This document shows, piece by piece, positions 1 to 8,700 of a DNA stretch of 64,000 nucleotides. The DNA lies in contig CAIVAT010000122.1 of assembly GCA_903903985.1 (NCBI GenBank), positions 1-64,000 on the forward strand, given 5' to 3'. The DNA is from an uncultured Bacteroidales bacterium. Its GTDB lineage: Bacteria; Bacteroidota; Bacteroidia; Bacteroidales; FEN-979. The first letter of the stretch is position 1; every line of letters begins with the position of its first letter. Under the pieces are notes generated by a model. The model had not been told where the DNA came from, searched no databases, and saw nothing but the letters and a program-made list of their open reading frames with translations. Made by a program: the position numbers and the translations under genes.

Positions 1-67
1 ACTTTATAAGTTATGTTTCACATTGAGCTTCGAGCTCGTTATCAAATATAAAGGTAAGGCTGTGGGG

Positions 68-100
68 GCGTTCCGGCAAAAGCCGGAACGCTGATTTTTA
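68..100 (+). terminator. Rho-independent terminator of an upstream gene
   Basis: A perfect 10-bp stem (68-77 with 82-91, GC-rich) closes an AAAA loop and is followed by a T-rich tail (92-100). It probably ends transcription of a gene lying to the left of the window. The stem is symmetric, but the tail favours the + strand. Confidence 0.75.
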
Positions 101-155
101 TGCGGTGTGTGTATGAACCGCAGTTTTTATGTAAGTTTGTTATAAAACACAACCC

Positions 156-695
156 ATGCACCCACCTTTCGAACATCCATTTCTTTTCAATCTCATTGGC
201 GGATTTTTCAGGTTCTTCTTCGTTTTCGGAGGGGCGTTTTTTTTATTATGGTATTACCTGAAACAGACCCGAAAACCCGCTCCAGTCGTTGGGAATAACC
301 AGGACCATCTGACGATTCTTCCACTGCGCCTCCAGGCATATGAACGTTTTGTTCTTTTTCTTGAGCGGATACATCCATCGAACCTGCTGTTGCGTGTCAA
401 CAGCCCGGATATCACGGCGCTCCAGTTGCAGTCGTTGCTTGTCAGAACCATCCGCGAGGAGTTTGAATACAATTTGTCCCAGCAGCTTTATATCTCGGGG
501 AATTCATGGGAGCTGATCAAAAATGCGAAGGAAGATACCATCGCACTAGTCAACCAGGCCACATCTTCGTTGCCGGAAACTGCCGTTTCATCAGATCTTG
601 TAAAGTGTATTTTTGATGTTGCAATTTCCCGGGGAAAGTTACCGGTGGAAACTGCACTCGAGGAGATCAAGAAAGAGTTGCAGCGGCTATTCTGA
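156..695 (+). CDS. Conserved membrane-anchored protein of unknown function
   Basis: This 179-residue protein has one strongly hydrophobic N-terminal segment (about residues 8-35, rich in Phe) followed by a basic stop-transfer patch. The soluble domain is predicted alpha-helical and contains a run of Leu/Arg and Glu heptads (about 50-179). This architecture, a single N-terminal helix with a cytoplasmic helical domain, matches a small uncharacterised family that I know only from Bacteroidota. No catalytic motif is visible. The ATG at 156 is the first start after the upstream terminator. The gene converges on the next one with 7 bp between the stops. I do not assign a function. Confidence 0.7.
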   Translation: MHPPFEHPFLFNLIGGFFRFFFVFGGAFFLLWYYLKQTRKPAPVVGNNQDHLTILPLRLQAYERFVLFLERIHPSNLLLRVNSPDITALQLQSLLVRTIREEFEYNLSQQLYISGNSWELIKNAKEDTIALVNQATSSLPETAVSSDLVKCIFDVAISRGKLPVETALEEIKKELQRLF

Positions 696-702
696 TCCCG
701 GG

Positions 703-1320
703 CTATTTGCCAAAGCGGTAAGCAACGGATAAACTGGCTGAATTGTTGTTGAAGCCAAAGCCGAAGCCTGAGTTTGTGGTTTCACGGGTTTGAGTTTCCC
801 TTGTATATTTGGACTTTCCAATTGAATATTGAATGTAAGGGGTGATTTCCGCACCGATCACCAGGTGTTCCCCAAAGGTATAGTTCGCGCCAAGAACCAG
901 GTTAACCAAAGGTGCTATAGACCAATTGGTTGTTTCGTAATGAGTGGAAATGTCTTTGTACTTCAATTTGTCGTAATTGAAGTTGAGTCCTGCCTCTAAC
1001 CCCCAGATAAAATTAAAATGTGCAACAACCGGTACCCTCTTTTCAAATCCGATTCTGACACCTGCGCCATAGCTTTGGTGTTTAACATCCAGGGAGTCTT
1101 CCGACTTTCCCCATTGATTGGTATTGCCAAGGTTCATGGAGAGGAGACTCAGTCGTAAAAGGGTTTTTTCGCTGCCGGTTTTGTAGTTTAATCCAAATTG
1201 ATTTAAGTTGCTGAAAGTGATTCCAACCTCGTGGATTTTAGGGATCGCATTTTCCTGGGCAAAAATTCCGCATGAAAGGAAAGATAAAAGCATTGTGAAG
1301 CAAAGGACACGGGTTTTCAT
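703..1320 (-). CDS. Small outer-membrane beta-barrel protein
   Basis: The 205-residue product begins with a clear Sec signal peptide (residues 1-21, ending CGIFAQ). After it come alternating hydrophobic/polar strands typical of 8-stranded barrels (for example the stretches around LNQFGLNY, GVRIGFEK, FGEHLVIGAE), and it ends in an aromatic-rich last strand, VAYRFGK. It belongs to the broad porin-family/OmpA-like beta-barrel group of Bacteroidota. The ligand or role cannot be read from sequence. It is monocistronic on the - strand with about 124 bp of AT-rich sequence upstream. Confidence 0.7.
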   Translation of the reverse strand: MKTRVLCFTMLLSFLSCGIFAQENAIPKIHEVGITFSNLNQFGLNYKTGSEKTLLRLSLLSMNLGNTNQWGKSEDSLDVKHQSYGAGVRIGFEKRVPVVAHFNFIWGLEAGLNFNYDKLKYKDISTHYETTNWSIAPLVNLVLGANYTFGEHLVIGAEITPYIQYSIGKSKYTRETQTRETTNSGFGFGFNNNSASLSVAYRFGK

Positions 1321-1444
1321 AGTTTGTAGGTTTTGGTTAATTAATAAACAATGAATTGAAAAATTTATTTCAGGGAGGGGATTTTGTTTAACAATAATTA
1401 ACAGATTCCTGATTGGTTATTGAATTTGATCAACGCAGGAGTGA

Positions 1445-2179
1445 TCATCTCTTCATCCGGTACCAGTATTGATAGGCTTCTTTGAAACCCATTTTTTCAT
1501 ACAGGGTGAGGGCCGGAATGTTGTCGGTTAAAACCTGGAGGTACGCCGTTTCTGCCCCGTATTTCCTGCCCCATCGCAGGATGTTTTCCACGATCAGGTA
1601 TCCCAATCCGGTTTTGCGGTAGGCTTTTGCGACGACGATATCGAAAAGGCCGAGAAAACTGCCTTCCAGCACGCCAAGGCCCACACCGATCGTTTCCTGG
1701 CCACGAGCCAGTGAAACCAGGCATTTTGGGAGCAGAAGCATGTTCATGATACCGATGTAGGTGGATTTCCTGGCCGGGTCAAATTCATTCATACGGATAA
1801 AATGATCCATCCACCGGGAATTCAGTTCTGTTTCAATATGAAGTTCGTCGAATGGTTCGGGCGGGATTTTTAAAATGTTCAAAGTCTGAAAGGATATCGT
1901 TGAATGTATGAAGTATTCCCTGAAACCGAGCCGGTCATCCATGTCGGCAGGATCGTTGATTGCCGTGATTTTAAAGCAGGGAGTGATGTTTTGCGATTGA
2001 TACAGGCTTTCGCAAAAATTGATCTTCTCCTCGGGGTCAATTGCAGAGGGATAGAGCATGCTAACAGAATTGGCACGCTTGGTCACACCGTTCGCAAACC
2101 TCAGGATCCACCCGTCGTACTGAATGGTTTGAAGGGCCGGCCAGGCATTGTTGCTGAGTTCTTCAAAACGATGAACCAT
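1445..2179 (-). CDS. GNAT-family N-acetyltransferase
   Basis: The 244-residue protein carries a GNAT fold in its C-terminal third (about 155-244). The acetyl-CoA pyrophosphate loop is seen as RKTGLG, followed by an amphipathic helix. The family's closing block is also present: two helices with ADNIPALTLYEKMGF-like spacing, here DNIPALTLYEKMGF. The N-terminal 150 residues are a degenerate companion domain, as in bi-lobed GNATs. Such enzymes transfer an acetyl group from acetyl-CoA to an amine; the substrate is unknown. It lies 68 bp downstream of the AlkD-like gene on the same strand. Confidence 0.8.
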   Translation of the reverse strand: MVHRFEELSNNAWPALQTIQYDGWILRFANGVTKRANSVSMLYPSAIDPEEKINFCESLYQSQNITPCFKITAINDPADMDDRLGFREYFIHSTISFQTLNILKIPPEPFDELHIETELNSRWMDHFIRMNEFDPARKSTYIGIMNMLLLPKCLVSLARGQETIGVGLGVLEGSFLGLFDIVVAKAYRKTGLGYLIVENILRWGRKYGAETAYLQVLTDNIPALTLYEKMGFKEAYQYWYRMKR

Positions 2180-2188
2180 TTTTTATTT

Positions 2189-2218
2189 ACGAATTTCGAT
2201 TTATGAATGACGAATTTC
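2189..2218. repeat. Short direct repeat upstream of the GNAT gene
   Basis: The 9-mer ACGAATTTC occurs at 2189-2197 and again at 2210-2218, a 21-bp period, in an AT-rich spacer. It resembles the wordy intergenic repeats seen elsewhere in this window (44388-44421, 59784-59830, 63959-63985). It has no assigned function. Confidence 0.4.
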
Positions 2219-2247
2219 ACTACGTCTTACGTCCTATGTCCAGCATC

Positions 2248-2970
2248 TCACGCCTCACTTTTTTTCCTTCTGAACCGTTCTTTTCCTTCAGCAGTCATCT
2301 TCTCCGTGGCATACTGAAATATCAGCCGGGGTGCAGAATCCTTGAATTTCAATAAAAACGCCTCGGCAGGTTCAGGTTGTATTTTCCAGGTTTCACGCAG
2401 GAACCAGCCAAGGCCCTGGTGTACCTCGCGCGCCGGATCGTGCATCATTGGCTCGATAAAGTCATAATAAGGACTGAAATCTGTCGAGAGCTTCATGGGT
2501 TTAATGAGGCTGACCACTGCGGCCCGGCGTTGAAATTTATTAGCAGCCGTCCGCCATGGAGCAACAGACCGGAGGTCTATAAGGTTTTTTTTGAAGAAGA
2601 GGTTCATCAATTCTCCGCAGATATAATCAGTTTGCGCCCAATTTGTTATGCCAAGGGAAAACCAATGTTCGACAGTTTTAAAATCTGCAACCGCCCATGT
2701 TTTGTGAAAGCTGCGCAACAGTTGAATTGCGATGACCGTCATTTCATATTTCGGAGATTGTACAAGAAGCCCGGAGGTTTCCGCAATTAATTTCTGCGTG
2801 GTCCAAGGCCATGACAGGATCTCATTTACCTTTTCTGCCACCCGTTCGTGGCTTAAACCATAAGCGTCATATCCCTCTTTGAAATATCTTGAGTATTTTT
2901 CAACGAGGGCAGGGTTCGTGTTTTTTGTACCGAATTCCTGGATGTCTGTAAATATCTCAGCGGGTGTCAT
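2248..2970 (-). CDS. AlkD-like DNA alkylation repair protein (HEAT-like repeats)
   Basis: The 240-residue all-helical protein shows the pattern of the AlkD/AlkC DNA-glycosylase superfamily. It has repeated helical pairs and the conserved patches WAQTDYICG (about residue 112) and RRAAVVSL (about 148), and it ends in a Lys/Arg-rich tail suited to DNA contact. Family members remove positively charged alkylated bases such as N7- and N3-alkylpurines, although many close relatives are uncharacterised. It precedes the GNAT gene on the same strand and could share a transcript with it. Confidence 0.75.
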   Translation of the reverse strand: MTPAEIFTDIQEFGTKNTNPALVEKYSRYFKEGYDAYGLSHERVAEKVNEILSWPWTTQKLIAETSGLLVQSPKYEMTVIAIQLLRSFHKTWAVADFKTVEHWFSLGITNWAQTDYICGELMNLFFKKNLIDLRSVAPWRTAANKFQRRAAVVSLIKPMKLSTDFSPYYDFIEPMMHDPAREVHQGLGWFLRETWKIQPEPAEAFLLKFKDSAPRLIFQYATEKMTAEGKERFRRKKSEA

Positions 2971-3003
2971 AGGAATGATTATTTGAAAGCCGGGACTAAG
3001 TTA

Positions 3004-3058
3004 CCCCACCCTAAATCCCTCTCTAAAAAGGGAAGGACTTGTCGTCTGGACGGGGTGG
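3004..3058. repeat. REP-like nested hairpin in the intergenic space
   Basis: An outer arm CCACCC (3006-3011) pairs with GGGTGG (3053-3058), and an inner arm TCCCT (3016-3020) pairs with AGGGA (3029-3033). The wording of the left half resembles dispersed palindromic repeats common between genes of Bacteroidota. It lies between divergently transcribed genes, so it is unlikely to be a simple terminator. Confidence 0.4.
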
Positions 3059-3196
3059 AAATCTCTGTTGCAACCCTGATACAAATATAGTTTCATCCCG
3101 GATAATTTTCTTTTATAAAAACAAATAAAGGATAAAATAAGCTAACTTTACTTCAACTTTATATTGGATGTAATTTATTATGAAAAACTGACAGCT

Positions 3197-3937
3197 ATGA
3201 AAAACTTTATTTTGCTGATCGCCGTTTTATTTTATATCCCTTTTTCGATGGCACAATGGAGCAAATCACCTGTGTTCGCTGATGGTGTGGTTCCTGGGTC
3301 CCCCGATGATTCTTTCATCCTCATTCCCGATACGGTTAAGTTCCTCTCGGGAAATGATTTTATTGAAGGGAAAGAATTCAGTATTGTCAATCCGCACAAC
3401 TATCCTGTGGATGTCCAGCACATTGATAATTTCGGAATACCTTGCCCTGAATGCATTGCATGGCACATCACCCCCTACGTTTCAAACTACCCGGTTACCA
3501 TACCAGCCAACAGCAGTATCACTTATTTGGTACAGTTTTATGTTGTGGATGCTGCCAGCACCATCTTTGTTAATGATACCTTGAATGTCAATACCGCGGG
3601 AAATTCCAGGCAGGTCATCATTACTGCCGATTCCAACATGATCTTGATCGGCATGGCAGAACCCGGTGGCGGGCGGATGGTTGCCTACCCGAATCCTTTT
3701 AGTGATAGGCTGAATATAACCATCTGTACCACAGATGAAACCAAAGCCGAAGTGCTCATTTACAACGCCCTTGGGCAACCGGTGAAAGAGCTTTTTACAG
3801 GGAACATCTCCCCTTCAGGCAGGAGTTTTTACTGGGATGGTTCAGACCGTTCCGGTACCGACATGATACGGGGGATTTATTTTATCCGTATCAAAACCCC
3901 TTCAGGGCAGAAAATGTTGAAAGTGGTAAAAGTTTAA
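3197..3937 (+). CDS. Small secreted protein with T9SS C-terminal sorting domain
   Basis: I chose the ATG at 3197 because it gives a textbook signal peptide (KNFILLIAVLFYIPFSMAQ); an upstream in-frame ATG-like extension to 3164 would spoil it. The 246-residue product has an Ig-like beta domain in the middle, with a CPEC cysteine pair. It ends in a type-A T9SS sorting domain of about 80 residues: YPNPFSDRLNI at its start, then an FlgD-like GQPVKELF block, GIYFIRI, and a Lys-rich end. It is predicted to be exported to the cell surface or released. No enzymatic motif is seen. Its stop overlaps the stop of holB by 4 bp (convergent). Confidence 0.75.
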   Translation: MKNFILLIAVLFYIPFSMAQWSKSPVFADGVVPGSPDDSFILIPDTVKFLSGNDFIEGKEFSIVNPHNYPVDVQHIDNFGIPCPECIAWHITPYVSNYPVTIPANSSITYLVQFYVVDAASTIFVNDTLNVNTAGNSRQVIITADSNMILIGMAEPGGGRMVAYPNPFSDRLNITICTTDETKAEVLIYNALGQPVKELFTGNISPSGRSFYWDGSDRSGTDMIRGIYFIRIKTPSGQKMLKVVKV

Positions 3938-5058
3938 ACTGAAATCGCCTTATTTGTAATAAATGCCGGTTTGAAAAGCCGGACTATCTGAAGACTTAAA
4001 TCGAGAAAGAGGGTCCCGGGATGGGCATTGCGTTCAATGTGGAATATTGCATCGTTGAGCAACGTGCTGAACCCTGCCAGGTTTTCTGATTTAATGAAAG
4101 GGGAAAAATCCCTGATAAATTTCAATTCGTCACCCTCAATGCCTTCGGGAATTTTCCCGAGATAATTCATGGATGCACAAAACCCGATGGTTTGAAGTGA
4201 ATATATGAGGAGACTTTTTTGTTTTTCCCTTCCTGTTTTGGCAATTTCAGATGCGAATTTTATCAATTCCGTAACTTTAGCTCCATAACAGGCCCGCATC
4301 CATTGGCGAAAAGTCACAAAGTGCATTGCGCTATCTTCATTATTTATATGCAGTCTGGTCAGGGATCTTGGGATCTTTACCATCAGGGTGCGGGAGAGGA
4401 TCGTTTTGATAATCTGATCCGGATCCTCGGAGACCAGGATGAAGAGTGTTTTTTCCGGTGGTTCTTCCAGGATTTTCAGGATCTTGGGCGCAGTAGCGTA
4501 ATAGAGTTTCTCAACCATCCAGATGATCATCACTTTATAGTCTGATTCATAGCTTTTGTAACCAAGAGTGGTGATGATTTCGCTACAGTCATCCGCATTG
4601 ATGATGCCCTGTTTGTTTTCGATGCCGATGGCGTCGTACCAGTTTTGCAACCCTGAACCAAAGTTGTTCTCAAGTAAAAACCTGCGCCACTCCTCAAGAA
4701 AGAGTTTGCTTTGCGGTTTTTTGGTGACCTTTTTTGTTGTAGCAACCGGATAAATGAAATGCAGGTCGGGATGGACAAGCTTCTGGTACTTTATACATGA
4801 TGGGCAGGAGCCGCAAGAGTCGATCCCGGGGGCTGCAGAATCGGTAATCCGTAAATCGGAATTTGAAGATTGTTCTTCCCCCCTGATCCCCTGTTTGTTT
4901 GTGCAATTGATGAATTGGGCGTAGGCAATGGCCAGGGCGAGTTTGTCGCTGTCCTCGGCTCCGAAGAACAATTGGGCATGGCTGACCCGCTGATCCAGGA
5001 CCGTTTGGATCAATTTGTTTTTAATTGCAAGATTTCCCGATATTTCGCTGAATTTCAT
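3934..5058 (-). CDS. holB: DNA polymerase III subunit delta-prime
   Basis: The 374-residue protein is the clamp-loader subunit that, with DnaX and HolA, loads the beta sliding clamp. The N-terminus carries the AAA+ start (SHAQLFFG) with a degenerate P-loop, as usual for delta-prime. A zinc-module cysteine cluster CGSCPSC follows (about residues 82-88), then the diagnostic KILKILEEPPEKT block and a sensor-1 region with LSR (about 210-225). The C-terminal third is the helical collar domain. The 15-residue insertion before the cysteine module is Ser/Gly-rich and probably a loop. A good Bacteroidota-type promoter lies just upstream. Confidence 0.9.
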   Translation of the reverse strand: MKFSEISGNLAIKNKLIQTVLDQRVSHAQLFFGAEDSDKLALAIAYAQFINCTNKQGIRGEEQSSNSDLRITDSAAPGIDSCGSCPSCIKYQKLVHPDLHFIYPVATTKKVTKKPQSKLFLEEWRRFLLENNFGSGLQNWYDAIGIENKQGIINADDCSEIITTLGYKSYESDYKVMIIWMVEKLYYATAPKILKILEEPPEKTLFILVSEDPDQIIKTILSRTLMVKIPRSLTRLHINNEDSAMHFVTFRQWMRACYGAKVTELIKFASEIAKTGREKQKSLLIYSLQTIGFCASMNYLGKIPEGIEGDELKFIRDFSPFIKSENLAGFSTLLNDAIFHIERNAHPGTLFLDLSLQIVRLFKPAFITNKAISV

Positions 5059-5103
5059 GATTTTTCACGGGTAGACATGCGCCATGTTGCCTGTCTGGCC
5101 GTG

Positions 5104-5134
5104 CAAATTTACCCGATTTTATCGATTTTACGAA
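5104..5134 (-). promoter_or_regulatory. Putative Bacteroidota housekeeping promoter for holB
   Basis: Reading the - strand, a TAAATTTG box (5104-5111) matches the Bacteroidota -7 consensus TAnnTTTG exactly. A TTCG (5131-5134), one mismatch from the -33 TTTG, stands 19 bp upstream. The start codon of holB is 45 bp downstream. This is a motif match only. Confidence 0.5.
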
Positions 5135-5650
5135 TCCTTGCCTGATAATTTGGATATTGAACAGCGTCATTGCCAGAATATTTCAGGCAAGGCAGAAAAA
5201 CCCGGTGTTTTTGATTGTAGTTTTGTTTCCGGTACGAGGGATACGGAGCGAACAGGGTATTTCAGTGTTCTTTTTCTTTTTCCGGAGAAAATGATATTCG
5301 AATCAATTTCTACCAACTTGAAACGGAGCAGGGTTCCCATGATGATTTTATTGCTTAATCATCTTTGGCATGAAAAGGTGGAGTACAAATCATAAAAAGT
5401 TATCAACAAAAATATCAGCGGGTGGAATAAATTTGTGCGGTTATGCAGATCAACTCCTTTGAAGGTTTTGAACGGTGGATCGCCCGGATTGAACAGAAAT
5501 AAAGGCCTGGCGGCAAGTCAGTACTTCAGAATAAAAATGTTTTCAGGTCAATATAAAAACATCATTGAACAATGAAGAAACCAGGAAATTGTTTGCAAGG
5601 TTTACTTTAGCATCCGAAATTGTATAAATAATAATCAAATTCAAGCGAAT
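5135..5650. other. Intergenic region upstream of the polysaccharide-utilisation locus
   Basis: About 590 bp (5059-5650) separate holB from susC. The right-hand part contains a -7-like TACTTTAG (5603-5610) but no convincing -33 box at normal spacing, so the susC promoter is not resolved. A 103-codon open frame at 5084-5395 has no recognisable protein character. The regulatory site of the HTCS regulator may lie here, but I cannot point to a specific direct repeat. Confidence 0.4.
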
Positions 5651-8600
5651 ATGAAAATAAAATTTTTCGCTGGTTTATTACTGCTGGTGGTATTTCTTGG
5701 GAACGGTTCAGTTTATGCCCAAACAAAAACGGTAACTGGTGTCGTCATCTCGAAAGATGACGGCCAGACAACTCCCGGTGTCAACGTTCTGGTGAAAGGA
5801 ACCACACATGGTGTTGTGACGGATATTGGAGGCCGGTATTCCATTCAGGCTGATAAAAATGATATCCTGGTATTTTCCTATATCGGTTTTCAGCCACAGG
5901 AATTCACCGTTGGAGAGCAAAAAGAGATCAATGTTATCCTGGTCCCCATTTCAACAAACCTTGATGAAATTGTTGTGGTGGGATACGGATCAAAGAAGAA
6001 AAGTGACCTGATCGGTTCAGTATCCTCAGTGAAAAATTCTGAATTGATTGCGGTCCCGTCTTCAGATATCCAGGGCATGCTCAAAGGACAAGTTGCGGGG
6101 TTGGCTGTATCGGTATCAAATGCGGCACCCGGCGGGAGCTCTAACGTGCTGTTGCGTGGTGTCAACTCATTAAAAGGGGGGACAACCCCATTGTATGTTG
6201 TTGACGGATTGCCGATAGACAATATCAACGAAATAAATGTCAATGACATCGAAACTGTAAGCGTGCTGAAGGACGCTTCGGCCCAGGCCATCTACGGTGC
6301 GCGTGCTTCCAATGGGGTCATCCTCATCACCACCAGGAGAGGCGGGGATTCCAAAGGGAAAATCAACATTTCATATGATGGCTATGTCACCTTCCAGAAT
6401 GTGAGCCATCAGTTTAAATTATTTTCAGCACAGGAATACATTCAGGTCAGGCGTGAAGCTTTCAGGGGGGATGATGCCGATTCGGCAAACGGATGGATTG
6501 GCACCTATAAGCCAGACAGCATCATTTTCAATCCAACGGAACAGCAAAACATCAAGGATGGAAATTTTGTTGACTGGCTCGATCTGGCTTTCAAGAAAAA
6601 CGCATTGCTGACCAAGCACGATATCTCTATTTCAGGAGGAAATGAACATACTAAATATTCCGCATCCATAGGCATTTTTTACCAGGATGGTATCCGGCTG
6701 AGTTCCGATTATAAAAGATACAACGGAAAGTTGGTCCTTGACCAGGATGTCACGAAATGGCTGACAATCGGGGCTTCAGCCTATTATTCACACTACGTGC
6801 AAAATCTTGAAACCCAGCCCCTGACCGGGTTCATCACTTTTTCACCGATTGCCGATCTTTATGATGCGAATGGCAACATGAATCTTTATCCGCTCGGGGA
6901 TTACAAATCAGTAAATCCTTTATGGTGGGAGCAAACCCAGGATTCAACTTACATTGGCGACCGTGGAATTTATACGGGCTACCTGGAGATCCACCCCGGT
7001 TCAATCCCGGGGTTGAAGTATCACCTGAACGGCAGTTATGACAACAGTTACAGGCAGGCTGGCGGTTTCCATTCCCTGGATGATCCCAATAAATACCTGG
7101 GTAAGGGATACATCAATGTGAACTACCGCAAAGTTTGGAGCTACAATATTGAAAATATTCTTACTTACGAAGGAAAGGCGTTCAAGAGCCATCGGTATGA
7201 CATCACCCTTATGCAAAGCCTGTATAAGCGTGATGAGACATCTACTTCCAGTATTGCCACCAAGCTTGCCAACGATTTTTTCGGCATCAATAGCCTGGGT
7301 TCTGCGCTTGAAAGCGGAGTTACCCGGACCGAACAGATACGCAGCATGGTTTCGTTCATGGGCCGTATAAATTATATCATCAACAACAAATACCTCTTCA
7401 ATTTTACCATCCGTGCCGACGGGTCATCCGTTTTTGGATCCAATAACAAATGGGGCTATTTCCCATCAGGAGCATTTTCGTGGAACATGCAAAACGAGCA
7501 ATTCATGAAGAAAATCTCCTGGATATCAGAGTCTAAACTCAGACTTAGCGCCGGGCAGATCGGGAACGAAGGCATTTCACCTTACGGAAGTCTTTCATTG
7601 GCAGATGCAGCCTTTTATGTAAGCAATGGCAACCCCATTATCGGCTACCTTCCGGGGACAAGCCTGGCAAATCCAAACCTGAAATGGGAAACCACCACGA
7701 CCTTTAACATTGGATATGATTTCTCCCTTTTTAAAAGCAGGCTGAACGGAAGCATTGAATTCTATCGTAAAATAACCACCGACCTCCTGGTCAACCGGCT
7801 TATTCCGACCGGCCTTGGATATTCAAGTATTCCTGATAATCTCGGTGAGATCCAGAACACTGGTTTTGAAGCAAGCCTGAATGGTTTTGTAATTTCAAAT
7901 CATGATGTTTCCTGGATGATTGGTGCAAAATTTGCCATGAACAAAAACAAACTGACCAAAGGGGTTCTGATCGATCCTGTTACCGGCGAATATGTAGATG
8001 ATGTGCTTAACAAGTGGTTTATCGGTCAGCCTGTAAATGTTTATTATGATTATAAATATACCGGGATATGGCAAATCGGGGATGATATTGCACATTCCCC
8101 CCAGCCGAAAGCCCGTCCGGGCGATGTTCGGGTTCAGGATGTAAGTGGCCCCAACGGGGTTCCCGACGGTATCATTACTGCCGATGACAGGGTCGTGATT
8201 CAACGGGATCCGGATTTTATCATGTCATTCAATACAACTTTAAAATATAAAGGCCTTGAATTTTCAGCCGATGTCTATATTGTAAAAGGAGCGGTTCGCA
8301 GAAATCAATTCATGTCTGATTACAATTCCGGCGGAACCATGCAGGGAAGCCTGAACGGGGTCTACCGCGATTACTGGCTGCCGGAAACAGGAGGTACCAC
8401 CGCCTTCAGGCCACACTATGACAACGGACTGGTTACGCAATACATGAGTGCGTTGGATTACCAGGATGCCTCTTACGTGCGTCTTACCAATGTAACCATT
8501 GCATACAACCTGCCGGATAAATGGGTGAAATCGATGAAGATGTCAAGGTTTAAAGTCTATGTGCGGGGTGACCGGTTATTGACATTTACGAAATACCAGT

Positions 8601-8677
8601 CGTTTGGGCCGGAAACCGATCCGGATGCCTATCCTGAATCGCGGGATGTGACCATTGGCGTGAATGTAAGTTTTTAA
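5651..8677 (+). CDS. SusC/RagA-family TonB-dependent outer-membrane transporter
   Basis: This 1008-residue protein imports oligosaccharides across the outer membrane using TonB energy. It has a signal peptide (1-24), a carboxypeptidase-regulatory-like Ig domain (about 27-100), a TonB-box-like segment (LDEIVVVGYG, 104-113) and a plug domain (about 115-232). The SusC signatures LYVVDGLPI and GVILITTRRG are present, and a 22-strand barrel follows to the C-terminal Phe. No N-terminal STN (secretin/TonB short N-terminus) domain is present, so signalling through an anti-sigma factor is unlikely. That fits with control by the hybrid two-component regulator downstream. It is immediately followed by its SusD partner. 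Confidence 0.95.
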   Translation: MKIKFFAGLLLLVVFLGNGSVYAQTKTVTGVVISKDDGQTTPGVNVLVKGTTHGVVTDIGGRYSIQADKNDILVFSYIGFQPQEFTVGEQKEINVILVPISTNLDEIVVVGYGSKKKSDLIGSVSSVKNSELIAVPSSDIQGMLKGQVAGLAVSVSNAAPGGSSNVLLRGVNSLKGGTTPLYVVDGLPIDNINEINVNDIETVSVLKDASAQAIYGARASNGVILITTRRGGDSKGKINISYDGYVTFQNVSHQFKLFSAQEYIQVRREAFRGDDADSANGWIGTYKPDSIIFNPTEQQNIKDGNFVDWLDLAFKKNALLTKHDISISGGNEHTKYSASIGIFYQDGIRLSSDYKRYNGKLVLDQDVTKWLTIGASAYYSHYVQNLETQPLTGFITFSPIADLYDANGNMNLYPLGDYKSVNPLWWEQTQDSTYIGDRGIYTGYLEIHPGSIPGLKYHLNGSYDNSYRQAGGFHSLDDPNKYLGKGYINVNYRKVWSYNIENILTYEGKAFKSHRYDITLMQSLYKRDETSTSSIATKLANDFFGINSLGSALESGVTRTEQIRSMVSFMGRINYIINNKYLFNFTIRADGSSVFGSNNKWGYFPSGAFSWNMQNEQFMKKISWISESKLRLSAGQIGNEGISPYGSLSLADAAFYVSNGNPIIGYLPGTSLANPNLKWETTTTFNIGYDFSLFKSRLNGSIEFYRKITTDLLVNRLIPTGLGYSSIPDNLGEIQNTGFEASLNGFVISNHDVSWMIGAKFAMNKNKLTKGVLIDPVTGEYVDDVLNKWFIGQPVNVYYDYKYTGIWQIGDDIAHSPQPKARPGDVRVQDVSGPNGVPDGIITADDRVVIQRDPDFIMSFNTTLKYKGLEFSADVYIVKGAVRRNQFMSDYNSGGTMQGSLNGVYRDYWLPETGGTTAFRPHYDNGLVTQYMSALDYQDASYVRLTNVTIAYNLPDKWVKSMKMSRFKVYVRGDRLLTFTKYQSFGPETDPDAYPESRDVTIGVNVSF

Positions 8678-8700
8678 CCCTTTTGAAAAATTTAAAACCC

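Noticed and set aside
5084-5395. 103-codon + strand open frame between holB and susC
   Set aside because: No signal, domain or credible composition. It spans the promoter region of holB and looks like a random open frame.
5400-5408. TTATCAACA, similar to a DnaA box
   Set aside because: A single near-match with no clustering and no origin genes; not evidence of an origin.
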